From NCBI GenBank assembly GCA_964482135.1, contig CAYZWF010000028.1, positions 1 to 29,253 on the forward strand: DNA of 29,253 bases, in the 5' to 3' direction. A program made the translations under genes and the position numbers. Each line of letters opens with the position of its first letter. Positions within the stretch are counted from its first letter, which is position 1. Under the pieces are notes generated by a model that ran no database searches, was not told where the DNA came from, and saw only the letters and a list, made by a program, of their open reading frames with translations. This stretch comes from UBA11136 sp964482135. GTDB lineage: Bacteria; Pseudomonadota; Alphaproteobacteria; UBA11136. This document shows positions 14,271-21,459 of this stretch, piece after piece.

Positions 14271-15949
14271 GGACCCGTCTTTTCCCCGCCACGGGGACGT
14301 TTTACCGCGCCGCGATAGAAATTGCTGTCGAATCCCGGCCCCCAGACCAGACCAGACACATAGCTGCGCTCGACGATCAGGTCGACGCTCTGGAACATGA
14401 CCACGAAGGGCGAGGCCGCCAGCACCCGGCGTTGAATCTCCTCGTAAAGACCCGCGCGCTCCCCCTGGTCGCGCATCACAATGGCCGAGGCCGTGAGTTC
14501 GCTGAGCCTGGGAATATCCCAGGCATTGCGCCAGGCCAGGGTGCGGAAACGGGCGTCGTCGGAATTATCGGGGTTCGAGGCATAGGCGTCGGCGTTGCTG
14601 TGGGGGTCCTGGTAATCCACCCCCCATTCGCCGATGAAAATATCGTGGTTGCGGGCGCGGTATTTGGTCAGCACCTGTTTCTCGTCGCCGGGGATGATTT
14701 CCAGCTCGACACCCACGCCGGCGAGGTCGGACTGCAGGGCTTGCGCTACCTCGGTAATGAGCGAGCCGTGGCTGGCATCCATGGTGATGGCGAAACCGCC
14801 CTCATATCCGGCTTCCGCCAACAGTTTGCGGGCGCGCTCCGGGTTGAAACGGTACGGAGTCTCGGTCAATGCCCCGAACAGGCCCTTGGGGATGATGGCC
14901 TGATGCACCCGCCCGCGGCCGCGCAGGATATTATCGCCGATACCCCGGTAGTCCACCAAAAGCTTGAAGGCCTTGCGCACCTTGGGATGGGCGAGGATGG
15001 GGTTTTTCTGGTTGAGACCGAGATACATGAGGGTGCCCTTGGGCGAATGGAGGATGCGCATGTCCGAAAGCCCGGCCAGCCCCCCCACCTGATCGGGGGA
15101 AAGATCGCGGGCCACGTCGATATCGCCCTTTTCCAGCATCAAGCGCTGGGTGGCGGGTTCGGCGATATGCTGGAGGATTACCCGGCGCATGGCCGGGGCG
15201 CCGCGCCAGTATCCGGACTGCCCCTCTAGAATTACATATTCGTTGGCGCGCCAGCGTATGAGGGAAAACGGTCCCGACCCGGCGGAGGCCTGTTTCAGCC
15301 ATTCATGACCAAGATCGCCATCCTTTTCATGGGCCAGCACCAGTTCGCGGTCGAGCACCGATCCCACCCCGGCGGTGAGGCAATAGAGCAGAAAAGTGGG
15401 CGCGTAGGCGCGGTCGGTTTCGATCACCAGCGTCATGGCATCCTCGGCGCGCACGCGTTCTTCAACGTTTTCCGCCGTCAAGCCGAACTGGGCGAGGATG
15501 AAGGCCGGGGACAGGCCCAGCCGGATCACCCGCTGCAGCGACCATGCGGCATCATTGGCGGTGACCGGGTTGCCGGAGGCAAAACGCATGTCCGGCCGCA
15601 TGGTGAAACGATAGGTTTTGCCGTCCGGGGAGATTTTCCACCCTTGCGCCGCCCCGCCTTCGAGTCTGGAGGCGTCGTTGACGTCGAAGGTCACCAGCCG
15701 GTCATAGATATTGGCGATGACCTCGGCCCCGGTGAACTCGAACACCTGCGCCGGGTCGAGCGAGATGATGTCGTCGATGCGCTTGGCCATCACCAGTACG
15801 TCATCGGGCGTTGCGGCGCGCAACGCCACGGGAAAGGCAGAAAAGACCAGGGAAATCCCCGCGCAGATCAGCAACATCCGGGCCGTATATAAAACCGCAA
15901 GACGGGCTGTGAGACGAATTGGGGAAAGGTGGGGATCAGAAGGTGTCAT
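14267..15949 (-). CDS. Family 5 extracellular solute-binding protein (DppA/OppA/NikA-like)
   Basis: 560 aa. An N-terminal hydrophobic signal (about residues 20-46, cleavage near LRA-A) sends it to the periplasm; ATG 15877 (codon 25) would give a more compact signal peptide and is a credible alternative start. The mature protein begins DDVLVMAKRIDDIISLDPAQVFEF, with YRFTMRPDMRFASGNPVTANDAAWSLQR and the family region MRILHSPKGTLMYLGLNQKNP. It should capture a peptide or similar ligand for the adjacent permease. It is the first gene of the operon. The upstream region holds an intrinsic terminator for the preceding transcript. Confidence 0.9.
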   Translation of the reverse strand: MTPSDPHLSPIRLTARLAVLYTARMLLICAGISLVFSAFPVALRAATPDDVLVMAKRIDDIISLDPAQVFEFTGAEVIANIYDRLVTFDVNDASRLEGGAAQGWKISPDGKTYRFTMRPDMRFASGNPVTANDAAWSLQRVIRLGLSPAFILAQFGLTAENVEERVRAEDAMTLVIETDRAYAPTFLLYCLTAGVGSVLDRELVLAHEKDGDLGHEWLKQASAGSGPFSLIRWRANEYVILEGQSGYWRGAPAMRRVILQHIAEPATQRLMLEKGDIDVARDLSPDQVGGLAGLSDMRILHSPKGTLMYLGLNQKNPILAHPKVRKAFKLLVDYRGIGDNILRGRGRVHQAIIPKGLFGALTETPYRFNPERARKLLAEAGYEGGFAITMDASHGSLITEVAQALQSDLAGVGVELEIIPGDEKQVLTKYRARNHDIFIGEWGVDYQDPHSNADAYASNPDNSDDARFRTLAWRNAWDIPRLSELTASAIVMRDQGERAGLYEEIQRRVLAASPFVVMFQSVDLIVERSYVSGLVWGPGFDSNFYRGAVKRPRGGEKTGP

Positions 15950-16021
15950 GCCCCCGAATGATCGGAAGACCGCCGCCCCCTGTCAAGCAATGGTCAAAAA
16001 CGGGAGTCGGGAACGGAGCGC

Positions 16022-16055
16022 AAAAAACCCCGCGAGGTCTTCCCGCGGGGTTTTT
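16022..16055 (-). terminator. Bidirectional intrinsic terminator after the nod-phyH transcript
   Basis: CCCCGCG (16028-16034) pairs with CGCGGGG (16044-16050), extended by A-run/T-run pairing on both sides, with a 9-base loop. On the - strand the hairpin is followed by TTTTTTG, so it would end transcription from phyH before the ABC operon. It can also act on the + strand. Confidence 0.85.
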
Positions 16056-16089
16056 CGTCAATGCCTGACACCGGGCCGGGCCTCTTTTT

Positions 16090-16121
16090 GGGGCCCGCAG
16101 TAACTAACGTACCCTGGCCTC
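16090..16121. repeat. Hairpin repeat, copy A
   Basis: GGGGCCCGCAGT followed by AACTAACGTACCCTGGCCTC. Same family as the copies at 16148, 20272 and 20321: G/C-rich complementary ends with an inner AGT...ACT pairing. Confidence 0.8.
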
Positions 16122-16126
16122 TTTAT

Positions 16127-16147
16127 TGAGGACCGACGTACCCTTTT
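16127..16147. repeat. Degenerate hairpin repeat, copy B
   Basis: TTGAGGACCGACGTACCCTTT resembles the repeat unit with the central AGTAACTA segment deleted. It sits between copies A and C and shares the TTG-AGG lead-in seen before copy D. Confidence 0.45.
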
Positions 16148-16178
16148 GGGGCCGCAGTAACTAACGTACTCTGGCCCC
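16148..16178. repeat. Hairpin repeat, copy C
   Basis: 31 bases: GGGGCC-GC-AGTA at the left, TACT-CT-GGCCCC at the right, loop ACTAACG. The arms pair with one G-T and one C-C position. It ends 6 bases from the phyH stop. No T-run follows on either strand. Confidence 0.85.
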
Positions 16179-16184
16179 TGGCCC

Positions 16185-16952
16185 TTACACCCGGAACGAT
16201 TCTTTCGACCGTGCGCTGCTGGTCTGATTTGGCGCATAGTTCACCCACTTGTCTTCGTAATATTGGGTCCTCTTGTCGCCCTCGGACTTTTTGTTGAAGG
16301 TCAGGAAGATGTTGCGCCGGCTCTTGTCGCCGGTATTGGCCGGAGATCCGTGGGGCACAAAGGAATCGAAAAAGATGACGTCTCCGGGATCGGCCTCAAG
16401 CAGCACGTATTCGTCCTCGGGCTGGTAGGGAGGATCATCCTCCGTCAAGGGCTGCCATTCCTCCGACATGAGTTTTTTCTCGTAGTTCCCTGAATTCATG
16501 AAGCTCAGGGCCGCGTTTTCCTTTCGGTTCGGGTCCACCACGATGCCCATGGTGATGTAGAAGGGGCCGTACGCGTTCCAGCCGGCGGCCTGGTCCTGAT
16601 GCAGCTTGTCCGGCCGGCAGCCGGGCAGCTTGTAGTTCATCTTCTCCTTGAACAGAACAGGCGGCTCACCCAGAAGCTGGGTCAGGCATTCAATGGCCTT
16701 GGGCGGAAGAAGGAGGTTGCCGAGCTCGGGGTTGTTATCACCCAGAATATTCTCGATGCGTACCAGGATGTTCTCGCCGCTGATCGGGCTGGTCTCGTAA
16801 TACTTCGCCTCTTCGCCTTCGGCGGGTTGCTTGTCCCGCAGGTGGTCCATGTAGGAAGAGACCTTGTCCATCGTCGCCTCGTCGAGGAAGCCCTTCAATA
16901 CGATGAACCCTTTATCGTTAAATTCCGCTATTTGTTCGTTGCTCAAAAACAT
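16185..16952 (-). CDS. PhyH-family Fe(II)/2-oxoglutarate-type dioxygenase
   Basis: 255 aa cytosolic double-stranded beta-helix oxygenase. The iron facial triad is visible: H118 and D120 in LHQDQAAGW, and H201 in FFDSFVPHGSP, with a likely 2-oxoglutarate-binding Arg at 212/213 (SRRNIFLTFN). Segments VLFKEKMNYKLPG, GDVIFFDSFVPHGS and YYEDKWVNYAPN recall the alkylphosphonate/2-aminoethylphosphonate dioxygenase branch (PhnY/TmpA-like); that substrate guess is weak. Start ATG 16952 has GGGAG about 10 bases upstream. It lies 103 bp downstream of the nod gene on the same strand with no terminator between, so co-transcription is likely. As an O2-consuming enzyme it could use O2 made by Nod. GC here (about 53% in a sampled line) is lower than in the neighbouring operons. 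Confidence 0.8.
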   Translation of the reverse strand: MFLSNEQIAEFNDKGFIVLKGFLDEATMDKVSSYMDHLRDKQPAEGEEAKYYETSPISGENILVRIENILGDNNPELGNLLLPPKAIECLTQLLGEPPVLFKEKMNYKLPGCRPDKLHQDQAAGWNAYGPFYITMGIVVDPNRKENAALSFMNSGNYEKKLMSEEWQPLTEDDPPYQPEDEYVLLEADPGDVIFFDSFVPHGSPANTGDKSRRNIFLTFNKKSEGDKRTQYYEDKWVNYAPNQTSSARSKESFRV

Positions 16953-17055
16953 TGCGTATTTTCTCCCACGATTCGAACGGTGCCGATAACACCGGTCTCA
17001 GTAATAAAAGCCCCCATGGCAGATACCCCCGGCAGGGCCGGGGGCATCTGACCTT

Positions 17056-19425
17056 CTATCCCAACAGTTTCGGGTCTTCCTGAGTCGCCCAATGCTTTTC
17101 GTAGACGGACCACTCGCCGTCCTTGACTTCCACCTCGCGGCGAAGCTGGAATCCCCTCGACAGAACGAACCAGATGAGAGGTAACAGACCGCCGATGACG
17201 AACACGGCCCCTCCGATGGAGCGGAAGTAGGTCAAGGTCTGGAACACCACACCCTGCACAATCTCATGCGACCGGGCGTACCAGTACCCCTCCTGGAGAA
17301 CGGCCACCAGCTGGTAGACGCCCACCGGGAACAGATCGAGGAACATCATCAGCGCGACGCCGATGTTCAGCGACCAGAAAGCCGTTTTAATCAGCTTCGG
17401 GTTCCAGCTTGCCTTGTGGAACAGATGCATGCAGCAAAACAGCATTCCGCCCAGCGCAATGTTTCCTTTTACCCCGAACATGGCGGCGTGAGCGTGATTG
17501 CCGGTGAGATAGGTTCCATGCTCGAAATAGTTGACGATGGGAAGGTTGATCAACGAGCCGAATACGCCGGCGCCGAAAATATTCCAGAAATTAACGGCCA
17601 AAATAAACAACCAGACACCGTCCATCAGGAATCTCTGTTTTCCCTGGGCGACGTATTCATTGGCCCGTTCTCCTTCCTGGCGCATCTGCCATGCATCCAG
17701 AGTCAGCAAGAGCAGGGGCAGCACCTGAAGGGTAGAGAAGACGCTGCCGATGGCGATGATCCCCGTCGGTTTGGCGATCCAGTAGAAATTGTGGGAAATG
17801 CCGAGTGTGGCGGTGATGAGAAAAAGCATCACGGCGAGGAAAATAACCCGTTCCGCCATCATCCGGGTGACGAGACCCATCTGAACCAGCATGTAGGCGA
17901 CGATGACGGTGGTGAACACCTCGAAGGTTACCTCAACCCACATATGCACCACCATCCAACGCCAATAGTCGGCGATGGCGAAGTTGGTCTCCGGGGTTAC
18001 GAGAAGTCCGAAGAACAGAAACGCAACCATTATGCCGCTGCCGTAGAGAAGCCATGCCGGAACCGACCACAGATTCTTCTTCGTCAGCCACGGCTTCACG
18101 CCGCGGTAAATGATCGCTATCCAGAGGGCGAACGCCACCAGCAGGATAATCTGGAACGCCCGGCCCAGCTCCATGAACTCCCAGCCCTGGCTGCCGAACC
18201 AATAGGCTGCGGGGCCAGTCAGGATTCCCGTCTGGCCGAGATAAATACCCACCAGCGCTCCCGCGCCGACGATAATGCATAGCGTAAACAGCAGGTTGAT
18301 CAGGAAGGCCTGTCCGTTCGGCACCTTCGCCAGCCGGGGCAGGAAAAAGATGGTGTAGCCGACCCAGCACATGAAGAACCAGAAGATCTGGAACAGCGTG
18401 TGATAGCTCCGGGCAACGGTGAAGGGGATGATGTCGCCCAGATAAAGCCCAAAAGGACGGACGAAATCGGTGGCGCTGATGATGCCCGCCAAAACCTGGA
18501 GCCCGAACAGGATGACCGCCAGGGCAAAGAACTTATAGGTGGCCCTCTGGGTGGGACGGACATATTCGTTTTCAAGGTCGTGGGTGGTCAGCGATGTCCC
18601 GTTACTGGAAAACGGATCACCCTGCAGTGTTTTCATTTGACCATACACGTACAGGACCACCCCGATCCCCAGGAACAGCGCGAGTATGGAAATAATACTC
18701 CAGATATTAGTCGCGGAAGTGGGGGTATTGCCGGCGTCCGGATCATAGGGCCAGTTATGGGTGTAGCTGTATGTCTCACCCGGCCTATTGGCTGCGGCGA
18801 CCCAGCCTCCCCAATAGAAAAATGCCGTTAAGTTCCGGATATCTTCGGGGTCGGTAATGTATCCGGACATGAAAAATTCCGGATACTCAGGGTCCGAAAA
18901 CATCTTCGTGTAATGATCGTTCAACTCCTCAAACGCGTGAGCCTGGGCGGGGTTAATGGTGATAATGTTGGCGTCTTCGTCCCATGTATTTTTGCGGACC
19001 TCTCGTTTAACCCGCGCCGCGATCGCATCCTTGTCGTATTGGCTTACGGTTCTGCTGGTCTCCTTGCTCCTTGCATCTTCATAGAAGGATTTCATGGCGA
19101 CAACGGTCCGGTGCAGGGCATCGGCGGTGAAATCCGGCCCGCGCTCCGCCCCGTCGCCCCAGAAAGAGCCGTAACTCATCAGGCCCCTGAGGTGAAATAC
19201 TTCCTCCCCTTTTTTGATTTCCTCACGGGAAATCACCGTTTCCCCGGTCGATGAGGTGAAATTAACCAGCGGGGGAGCCCCTGTATAGGTGGCCGTGCCA
19301 AGATAAATCAGCCCAACGACGCTTATCACAGCGACGATCATGAAATGGCCAATCCAGTAATTCTTGTTCAGCAGTATCAGCGCCAGGTTCTGGTGGATTG
19401 AATTCCCGTTGGATTTCATACTCAT
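17056..19425 (-). CDS. nod: Putative nitric oxide dismutase (Nod), qNor-like haem-copper-superfamily protein
   Basis: 789 aa, about 14 membrane helices. The N-terminal periplasmic domain (about 45-235; LRGLMSYGSFWGDGAERGPDFTADALH) has no CXXCH and lies ahead of a NorB-like core, the qNor architecture. Haem and FeB ligands kept: H342, H494 and E498 in HMWVEVTFEVF, H545, and H644/H646 in GNHAHAAMFG. Replaced relative to qNor (G. stearothermophilus numbering, aligned by eye): FeB ligand H560 is N546 (ISHNFYWI); E581 is Q567; quinol-site H328, E332, F336 and D746 are T319, R323, L327 and G739. This combination characterises Nod of Methylomirabilis and strain HdN1, which forms N2 and O2 from NO, and argues against a quinol-driven reductase. 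Start 19425 has AAAGGGGA upstream; a 16-residue longer frame is rejected. It is transcribed divergently from nsrR. Confidence 0.82.
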   Translation of the reverse strand: MSMKSNGNSIHQNLALILLNKNYWIGHFMIVAVISVVGLIYLGTATYTGAPPLVNFTSSTGETVISREEIKKGEEVFHLRGLMSYGSFWGDGAERGPDFTADALHRTVVAMKSFYEDARSKETSRTVSQYDKDAIAARVKREVRKNTWDEDANIITINPAQAHAFEELNDHYTKMFSDPEYPEFFMSGYITDPEDIRNLTAFFYWGGWVAAANRPGETYSYTHNWPYDPDAGNTPTSATNIWSIISILALFLGIGVVLYVYGQMKTLQGDPFSSNGTSLTTHDLENEYVRPTQRATYKFFALAVILFGLQVLAGIISATDFVRPFGLYLGDIIPFTVARSYHTLFQIFWFFMCWVGYTIFFLPRLAKVPNGQAFLINLLFTLCIIVGAGALVGIYLGQTGILTGPAAYWFGSQGWEFMELGRAFQIILLVAFALWIAIIYRGVKPWLTKKNLWSVPAWLLYGSGIMVAFLFFGLLVTPETNFAIADYWRWMVVHMWVEVTFEVFTTVIVAYMLVQMGLVTRMMAERVIFLAVMLFLITATLGISHNFYWIAKPTGIIAIGSVFSTLQVLPLLLLTLDAWQMRQEGERANEYVAQGKQRFLMDGVWLFILAVNFWNIFGAGVFGSLINLPIVNYFEHGTYLTGNHAHAAMFGVKGNIALGGMLFCCMHLFHKASWNPKLIKTAFWSLNIGVALMMFLDLFPVGVYQLVAVLQEGYWYARSHEIVQGVVFQTLTYFRSIGGAVFVIGGLLPLIWFVLSRGFQLRREVEVKDGEWSVYEKHWATQEDPKLLG

Positions 19426-19521
19426 TTTCGGTTCCCCTTTAATCACCGTTGTAGCAACGAGGAAAACGATCACCGTCCAATAAAGAACCTTCCCCGTGGA
19501 CCGGATTCCGTTAAGAATTAT

Positions 19522-19544
19522 AAGATGTATATAATATACATGTT
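19522..19544. promoter_or_regulatory. NsrR operator 1, overlapping the nod promoter
   Basis: AAGATGTATAT-A-ATATACATGTT is an 11-1-11 inverted repeat with one mismatch, matching the known NsrR box form (AAGATGYATTT-N-AAATRCATCTT). On the - strand a TTGACC -35 (19552-19547) with a 17-base spacer to TACATC (19529-19524) puts the likely nod promoter across the box, so NsrR would block it until NO damages its cluster. A TATAAT (19522-19517) also lies next to it. Confidence 0.8.
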
Positions 19545-19619
19545 ATGGTCAAGCCTTGAAAAAATGACCAATGCCCGAGCTATGACTTGTTCCATGGGCA
19601 GGATTTCGTTAAGAATCAT

Positions 19620-19642
19620 AAGATGTATATAAAATACATATT
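19620..19642. promoter_or_regulatory. NsrR operator 2, overlapping the nsrR promoter
   Basis: AAGATGTATAT-A-AAATACATATT, the second NsrR-like 11-1-11 box. On the + strand TTCGTT (19605-19610), 17 bases, TATAAA (19628-19633) is a plausible nsrR promoter covering the box, implying autoregulation. Confidence 0.75.
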
Positions 19643-19748
19643 ATGGTCAACCCTTCCCATTATCATATGATAGGATGAACGCCAGAAAGCCTTTCCAGCA
19701 GGCACAACGTCGCCGTAAGACCCGGAATTCCAACCATCGAGTGGTATC

Positions 19749-20168
19749 ATGCACCTGACCCGTTTCACCGAATATTCGCTCCGCGTTCTAATATATCTCG
19801 CCCCCGAGCCCAAACGGCTGGCGACCATCGGCGAGATTGCCACGGCGTACGGTATTTCGCGTCAACACCTGGTGAAAATCGTCCACAACCTGGCCCGGCA
19901 CGGCTACGTAAATACGGTGCGTGGAAAGGGCGGCGGCATACGTCTCGCGAAACCCGTGGAATCGATCAATGTGGGCGAGCTGGTGCGGAAAACCGAGGCC
20001 AATCTCAACGTGGTTGATTGCGAGGGAACGTTCTGCCCGATCAGGCAGGGGTGCCAACTCCTGACCATCTTCGAAGAGGCGCGCGATTCCTTTCTCGGGG
20101 TGCTCGACCGTTATACGCTTGCGTTCCTGGCCTCCAACAGGAGTGAACTGGAGCGCCTCTTCCATTGA
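19749..20168 (+). CDS. nsrR: NO-sensing transcriptional repressor NsrR (Rrf2 family)
   Basis: 139 aa. The N-terminal winged helix (MHLTRFTEYSLRVLIYLA...TIGEIATAYGISRQHLVKIVHNLARHGYVNTVRGKGGGIRLA) is typical NsrR. Three cysteines, C91, C96 and C102 (DCEGTFCPIRQGC), have exactly the spacing and positions of the NsrR iron-sulfur cluster ligands, and the C-terminus keeps the LDRYTLAFL helix. Loss of the cluster on reaction with NO relieves repression. It is divergent from nod with two matching operators between, so nod is the evident target and nsrR is probably autoregulated. The start has only a weak ribosome site (GAG). Two hairpin repeats lie downstream before cysK. Confidence 0.93.
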   Translation: MHLTRFTEYSLRVLIYLAPEPKRLATIGEIATAYGISRQHLVKIVHNLARHGYVNTVRGKGGGIRLAKPVESINVGELVRKTEANLNVVDCEGTFCPIRQGCQLLTIFEEARDSFLGVLDRYTLAFLASNRSELERLFH

Positions 20169-20271
20169 CGGGGCCCGGCCCGGCTTCCGGCAATACCCGG
20201 AAATATGACGTCTGGGCTCAGTGATGAAAAACGCCGCAATCCCCGCCACCGTCCACCCTCATCTCTTTGTT

Positions 20272-20303
20272 GAGGGCCGCAGTCTCTAACATACTCTGGC
20301 CCC
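20272..20303. repeat. Hairpin repeat, copy D
   Basis: GAGGGCCGCAGT-CTCTAACA-TACTCTGGCCCC; same family as 16148-16178, preceded by CTCTTTGTT. It lies 104 bp after the nsrR stop. Confidence 0.85.
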
Positions 20304-20320
20304 TTCCTTGCCCCTTTGTT

Positions 20321-20352
20321 GGGGGCCGCAGTCTCTAGCATACTCTGATCCC
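20321..20352. repeat. Hairpin repeat, copy E
   Basis: GGGGGCCGCAGT-CTCTAGCA-TACTCTGATCCC, 49 bp after copy D and sharing the CCCCTTTGTTG-type lead-in, so D and E form a tandem pair. Confidence 0.85.
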
Positions 20353-20360
20353 TCCCCGTC

Positions 20361-20389
20361 TTGATCCTTCCCATGTTAATTGCTACATT
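20361..20389 (+). promoter_or_regulatory. cysK: Putative cysK promoter
   Basis: TTGATC (20361-20366), 17-base spacer, TACATT (20384-20389). The following leader to ATG 20426 is AT-rich (TAATTTAAATATAAAC) and has only a weak ribosome site. Confidence 0.5.
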
Positions 20390-20425
20390 CTCTACTGTAA
20401 TTTAAATATAAACTACGGGTTTTTT

Positions 20426-21430
20426 ATGGATATTCGTGAAGGTTTCATCGGCGCCATCGGCAACACCCCGCTGATCCGCCTGCCGCGGGCCTCAGAGACC
20501 ACCGGTTGCAACATCCTCGCCAAGGCGGAATTCACCAATCCCGGCGGATCGGTGAAGGACCGCGCGGCGTTGTGGATCGTGCGCGACGCCGAGGCCAAGG
20601 GCACGTTGAAGCCCGGCGGCGTCATCGTCGAGGGCACGGCAGGCAATACCGGCATCGGCCTGACCCTGGTGGGCAACGCTCTGGGCTATCGCTCGGTCAT
20701 CGTCATGCCCGAAACCCAGTCCCAGGAAAAGAAAGACATGCTGCGGCTGATCGGCGCCGATCTCCGTCTGGTGCCGGCCAAGCCCTATTCCGATCCCATG
20801 AATTACGTGCGCTATTCAGAGCGCCTGGCCGGGGAAATCGCGGAACAGGAACCCAATGGCGCCATCTGGGCCAACCAGTTCGACAACGTGGCCAACCGTC
20901 GGGCCCATTACGAGGGCACGGGAGCGGAAATCTGGGACCAGACCGACGGCCACATCGACGCCTTTACCTGCGCTGTGGGCACCGGCGGCACCATCGCCGG
21001 CGTCGCTCAGGCCCTGAAGGAACGCAAAAAGGACGTGAAAATTATGCTCGCCGACCCTTGCGGATCGGCCCTCCATAACTATTTCACAGAGGGAAAGTTA
21101 AAGGCGGAGGGAAATTCCATCACCGAAGGCATCGGCCAGGGCCGCATCACCAGGAATCTGGAGGATGCCCCCATTGACGGCAGCATGCGCATCCCCGACG
21201 AGGAAGCGCTGGGCGTGATCTTTGATCTGGTGAAGTATGAGGGTTTCGTCATGGGCGGGTCTTCGGGTATCAATGTGGCGGGCGCCATCCGCCTCGCAAA
21301 GAAGATGGGGCCGGGCCATACCATCGTCACCATACTTGCCGATGACGGCAGCAAATATCAAAGCAAGATTTTCAATCCGGCCTTCCTCAAAGAGAAAAAT
21401 CTTCCCATTCCTGAATGGCTAAATAATTAG
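20426..21430 (+). CDS. cysK: Cysteine synthase A (O-acetylserine sulfhydrylase)
   Basis: 334 aa PLP enzyme making L-cysteine from O-acetylserine and sulfide in the cytosol. IGNTPLIRL (11-19), the PLP lysine K44 in NPGGSVKDRA, the substrate loop EGTAGNTGIGL, the glycine-rich PLP-phosphate site VGTGGTIAGV and the C-terminal GGSSGINVAGA / ILADDGSKYQSK are all present. Length fits the family. It starts a three-gene same-strand set with sseA (29 bp after) and metC, all in sulfur amino acid metabolism. The ribosome site is weak. No CysB or riboswitch signal was recognised upstream. Confidence 0.92.
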   Translation: MDIREGFIGAIGNTPLIRLPRASETTGCNILAKAEFTNPGGSVKDRAALWIVRDAEAKGTLKPGGVIVEGTAGNTGIGLTLVGNALGYRSVIVMPETQSQEKKDMLRLIGADLRLVPAKPYSDPMNYVRYSERLAGEIAEQEPNGAIWANQFDNVANRRAHYEGTGAEIWDQTDGHIDAFTCAVGTGGTIAGVAQALKERKKDVKIMLADPCGSALHNYFTEGKLKAEGNSITEGIGQGRITRNLEDAPIDGSMRIPDEEALGVIFDLVKYEGFVMGGSSGINVAGAIRLAKKMGPGHTIVTILADDGSKYQSKIFNPAFLKEKNLPIPEWLNN

Positions 21431-21459
21431 CAATTACAATTGGATATAATATAAATATA

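Larger units (their letters stand above)
19497..19655. repeat. 61-bp direct duplication carrying the NsrR operators
   Basis: 19497-19557 and 19595-19655 align without gaps, 54 of 61 bases identical, 98 bp apart. Each copy holds one NsrR-like palindrome plus the flanking TTAAGAAT and TTATGGTCAA. The 323-bp nod/nsrR intergenic region otherwise shows no gene. Confidence 0.9.

Noticed and set aside
17056..19425. Annotation as an ordinary quinol-dependent nitric oxide reductase (norZ)
   Set aside because: All four quinol-site residues and two catalytic-site residues are replaced, a pattern matching Nod and not active qNor.
20185..20202. TTCCGG-CAATAC-CCGGAA hairpin after nsrR as a terminator
   Set aside because: No T-run follows the stem.
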